NCBI RefSeq assembly: GCF_000497045.1
Contig: NW_015961992.1
Span: 64,259-128,258, forward strand
Direction: 5' to 3'
Origin: Kalmanozyma brasiliensis GHG001
Taxonomy: Eukaryota > Basidiomycota > Ustilaginomycetes > Ustilaginales
DNA: 64,000 nt
Every line of letters starts with the position of its first letter. Within the stretch, counting starts at the first letter, position 1. The translations under genes were made by a program, and so were the position numbers. Below, in pieces: positions 61,926 through 64,000 of the stretch. The notes under the pieces are model-generated. The model was not told where the DNA came from. It did not search any database and saw only the letters and a list, made by a program, of their open reading frames with translations.

Positions 61926-64000
61926 GATTGCAAAGAGTGAAGCTGAGTCGCCCTCCTCCTCACAGATGCGTTGAGAGTGCTGTGCGGTTGAAGCCTATCG
62001 GAGCCCGTCCGACAGTATGGATACCGCGAGAAGATGCCGCGCGTAGCTGAGTCAGGCGCAGCTGCAGTCTATCGGAGTCCTGCCGAAGTTGCTGATGCGA
62101 TGTCGAGTGTGGCTCCTTGATGGTTGACGGGATGCTTCCGAGATGGTGTATGATGAGCCAACTGGCGAAGCTGAGTATGCGGAAGACTTTTTTTAGGATT
62201 TTTTGCGCAGACTTTCTGAACGTGGAGGTTTGACTTAGCCCTGCATTACTCAGCGTGACTAATGCTTTCCACGCCCTCCTTTGCGGCAAACCCAGCAGCT
62301 CTTGACTCAAGCTTCGGAGCAGCTTCCGGAGCGACGGTTCTGCTCGAAGCGCTCATTGCTTCTCATTGCCTTGCTACACGTGCTCGACTGCGAGTAAGAC
62401 AGGGAAGCGAGCGAGCGAAGTTGACCGTGCGTAAGAGCGACTAAGCGAGGCCGGGATGTCAAGCGCTCGCTCGACCGGCGTCTGGAGCATCGGATCGCAC
62501 CGGCATCCGACAAAGATCCAGAGACAGCTGTTGACACTTGTCATGCTCCACCGACCTCATTGCAAGGCTGACTATGCTACATGCGATCTTTGCCGAAGTC
62601 GACACCCTCGTTCTAAACGTGCACGAGGTAGTATCACAGCTGAGCAGGGCTCGGTATCACGGGTCACGGCGCGACCAGCGAAATAACGTCGTCGAGCAGC
62701 GGCGTGCAGCAGTGCTCCCACAGCCACCTTTTTTTTTCCCTAAAATTATAATGGAATTCAAGATGACCGTTTCGTGTCTCAATCTCAGCTGTCAAAGCAT
62801 GGATCAGCTGCTTCTCGCTACTCGTCGTGACCCAACCCTGACCCCTTTTAGGCTTGATCATCTGCCTCGTCTTCATCATCTTGAGGTGCGGATAGAACCG
62901 AATTAAATTCAAGATGAAGCAGTGGCATGGCCGAGGACTGATGACTTTGCTTGTCGGTTACTTGCCGAAAGAGTGCGAGTTACTCCAAGCAGTGGTTTCT
63001 GTGCGGAACTGCCGCTCTTGGTCTCATCTGGAAGGCGGATGGGCCGGACATGTCGAGTGAAATGATCGAGTCAAAGCCATCACTGTGTGAGCCTTGGGCA
63101 GAAGCATCGGTCGGTACCGCTCTGGCTCTCCCTGCTGAGCGTCAAAGCGAGAGCTCTGAAAGCTATCTTCGACTGTGCTCGCTGCAGCCGCAAAGCCGCA
63201 CTTCGATATCATGCAAACCTTTTCGGTCTTTGTGAACCACACGATCACAATCAGAGCCCACGTGCAAAGCATCCAGGGGGCTTCTGCGAGTCTGGTTTTG
63301 AGGTGGCCATGTCTGATGCCATTGGACCAGCGTGCTGGAGCGGAGACCAGGGTCCGACCATGATCCTCTTTAGTTGTGACGGTTTGACATGCAAGGTGGT
63401 GCAGCCGCGCGATTCAGAATCGGGATCTTGAGCCGGAAGCGCCAAAATAGAAAACCCAACGAGGCACAAAAAGGCTGGTGTGACAAGCGGGGAGCGCGCC
63501 GCTTTGGCTCGCCGTGTTGAATCATGAAAAGGTCAAAAGTGGCTCTGTGAAGCGTGTCTTTGTGAATCTGAGTCTCTGACCCACACTCTGACTCTGTGCG
63601 CTTGCTTGCTGCATGCTAAATCCAAAGGGCTCTCTCTCGCGCCGCAACTCCACGTCCATCACACATCCCACACACCTCTCTCTTGTCTCTTTTGAGCTTG
63701 GATCCTTCTTCACAAATCACACAACCCACCAACACTCATTCCCACGTCTTACTCACTCGCCTCAGGCTGCTGATCATCATCCTCACCATCTCCTCTTCCG
63801 TTGTCAACCTAGCAAGCTTCCATTTCGCTGCAGGCGACGTCTTCATCGCACCGCCTTTGCTGTCTCGATTGGGCAAGCTCGCTACTCTATCCTTGATCGC
63901 TTAACCCTGCGTCGCTCAAACTCCCACAGAGGAAATCATAGAGCTCTTCATCCCGATCCATTCATCACCATACAGCTTCCTCCAGCGCCTCGTCAGTCTC
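61926..64000. other. 2.1 kb terminal interval
   Basis: It starts with the promoter of Rim2. A possible frameshifted relic lies at 62.95-63.43 kb. From about 63.6 kb to the window edge the plus strand is rich in CT and CACA runs, like the leaders of the kinase and F-box genes here, so another plus-strand gene probably begins just beyond the window. A tract of T residues at 62728-62736 and a repeated AATTCAAGATGA (62756, 62906) are the only repeats noticed. Confidence 0.5.
62951..63431 (+). pseudogene. Possible frameshifted cysteine-containing relic
   Basis: Three coding-like plus frames succeed each other. The frame from 62951 has WFLCGTAALGLIWKADGPDM and ends at 63235. A second covers about 63175-63290 (DIMQTFSVFVNHTITIRAHV). 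A third, after a GGGGG run at about 63276-63280, reads GFCESGFEVAMSD, GPACWSGDQG and FSCDGLTCKVV and stops at 63431. The arrangement resembles a small secreted cysteine protein disabled by indels at homopolymers, but no ATG with a signal peptide was identified. Confidence 0.3.

Overview
This window is nuclear DNA from a filamentous or dimorphic fungus. The best match is a basidiomycete smut (Ustilaginaceae type: Ustilago, Sporisorium or Moesziomyces-like). The reasons are GC-rich codon use, mostly single-exon genes with a few short introns (95-160 bp), and the gene repertoire: calmodulin with smut-like introns, an Ams2/Spt21-type GATA protein, an Opi1-like regulator, Rim2, Mkt1 and cullin-3. 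The species cannot be fixed from the sequence alone. I saw no tRNA, rRNA, CRISPR array or intact transposon.

Layout. 0.2-4.2 kb: a zinc-knuckle protein of unknown role and a 14-TM MFS transporter. 5.8-14.4 kb: an Sds3-like histone deacetylase subunit divergent from cullin-3, then an Opi1-like regulator. 14.4-20.0 kb: a 5.6 kb gene-poor stretch that seems to hold decayed coding sequence. 20.0-33.1 kb: an AGC/DMPK-like kinase, a hydantoinase-A/5-oxoprolinase half protein, Mkt1, and a tail-to-tail pair of paralogues with a C-terminal knuckle that one copy has lost to a stop codon. 33.8-40.7 kb: a RING protein, a Rieske plus diiron ferritin-like fusion, and a small cluster of two duplicated unknown genes flanking a signal-peptide gene. 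40.9-52.8 kb: the Ams2/Spt21-like protein and two convergent MFS transporters. 52.8-56.4 kb: a second long gap with apparent gene debris. 56.4-61.9 kb: an F-box protein, calmodulin and the mitochondrial pyrimidine-nucleotide carrier Rim2. 62-64 kb: a further gap, then a pyrimidine-rich leader that probably belongs to a gene beyond the window.

Most intact genes are housekeeping or regulatory: chromatin (Sds3-like, Ams2-like), phospholipid control (Opi1-like), ubiquitin ligase parts (cullin-3, RING, F-box), signalling (kinase, calmodulin), mRNA regulation (Mkt1) and transport. They do not form one pathway. The most unusual material is the lineage-specific part: the knuckle paralogues, the small duplicated cluster at 39-41 kb with a shared promoter block, the Rieske-diiron fusion, and the frameshifted cysteine-containing relics confined to the long gaps.
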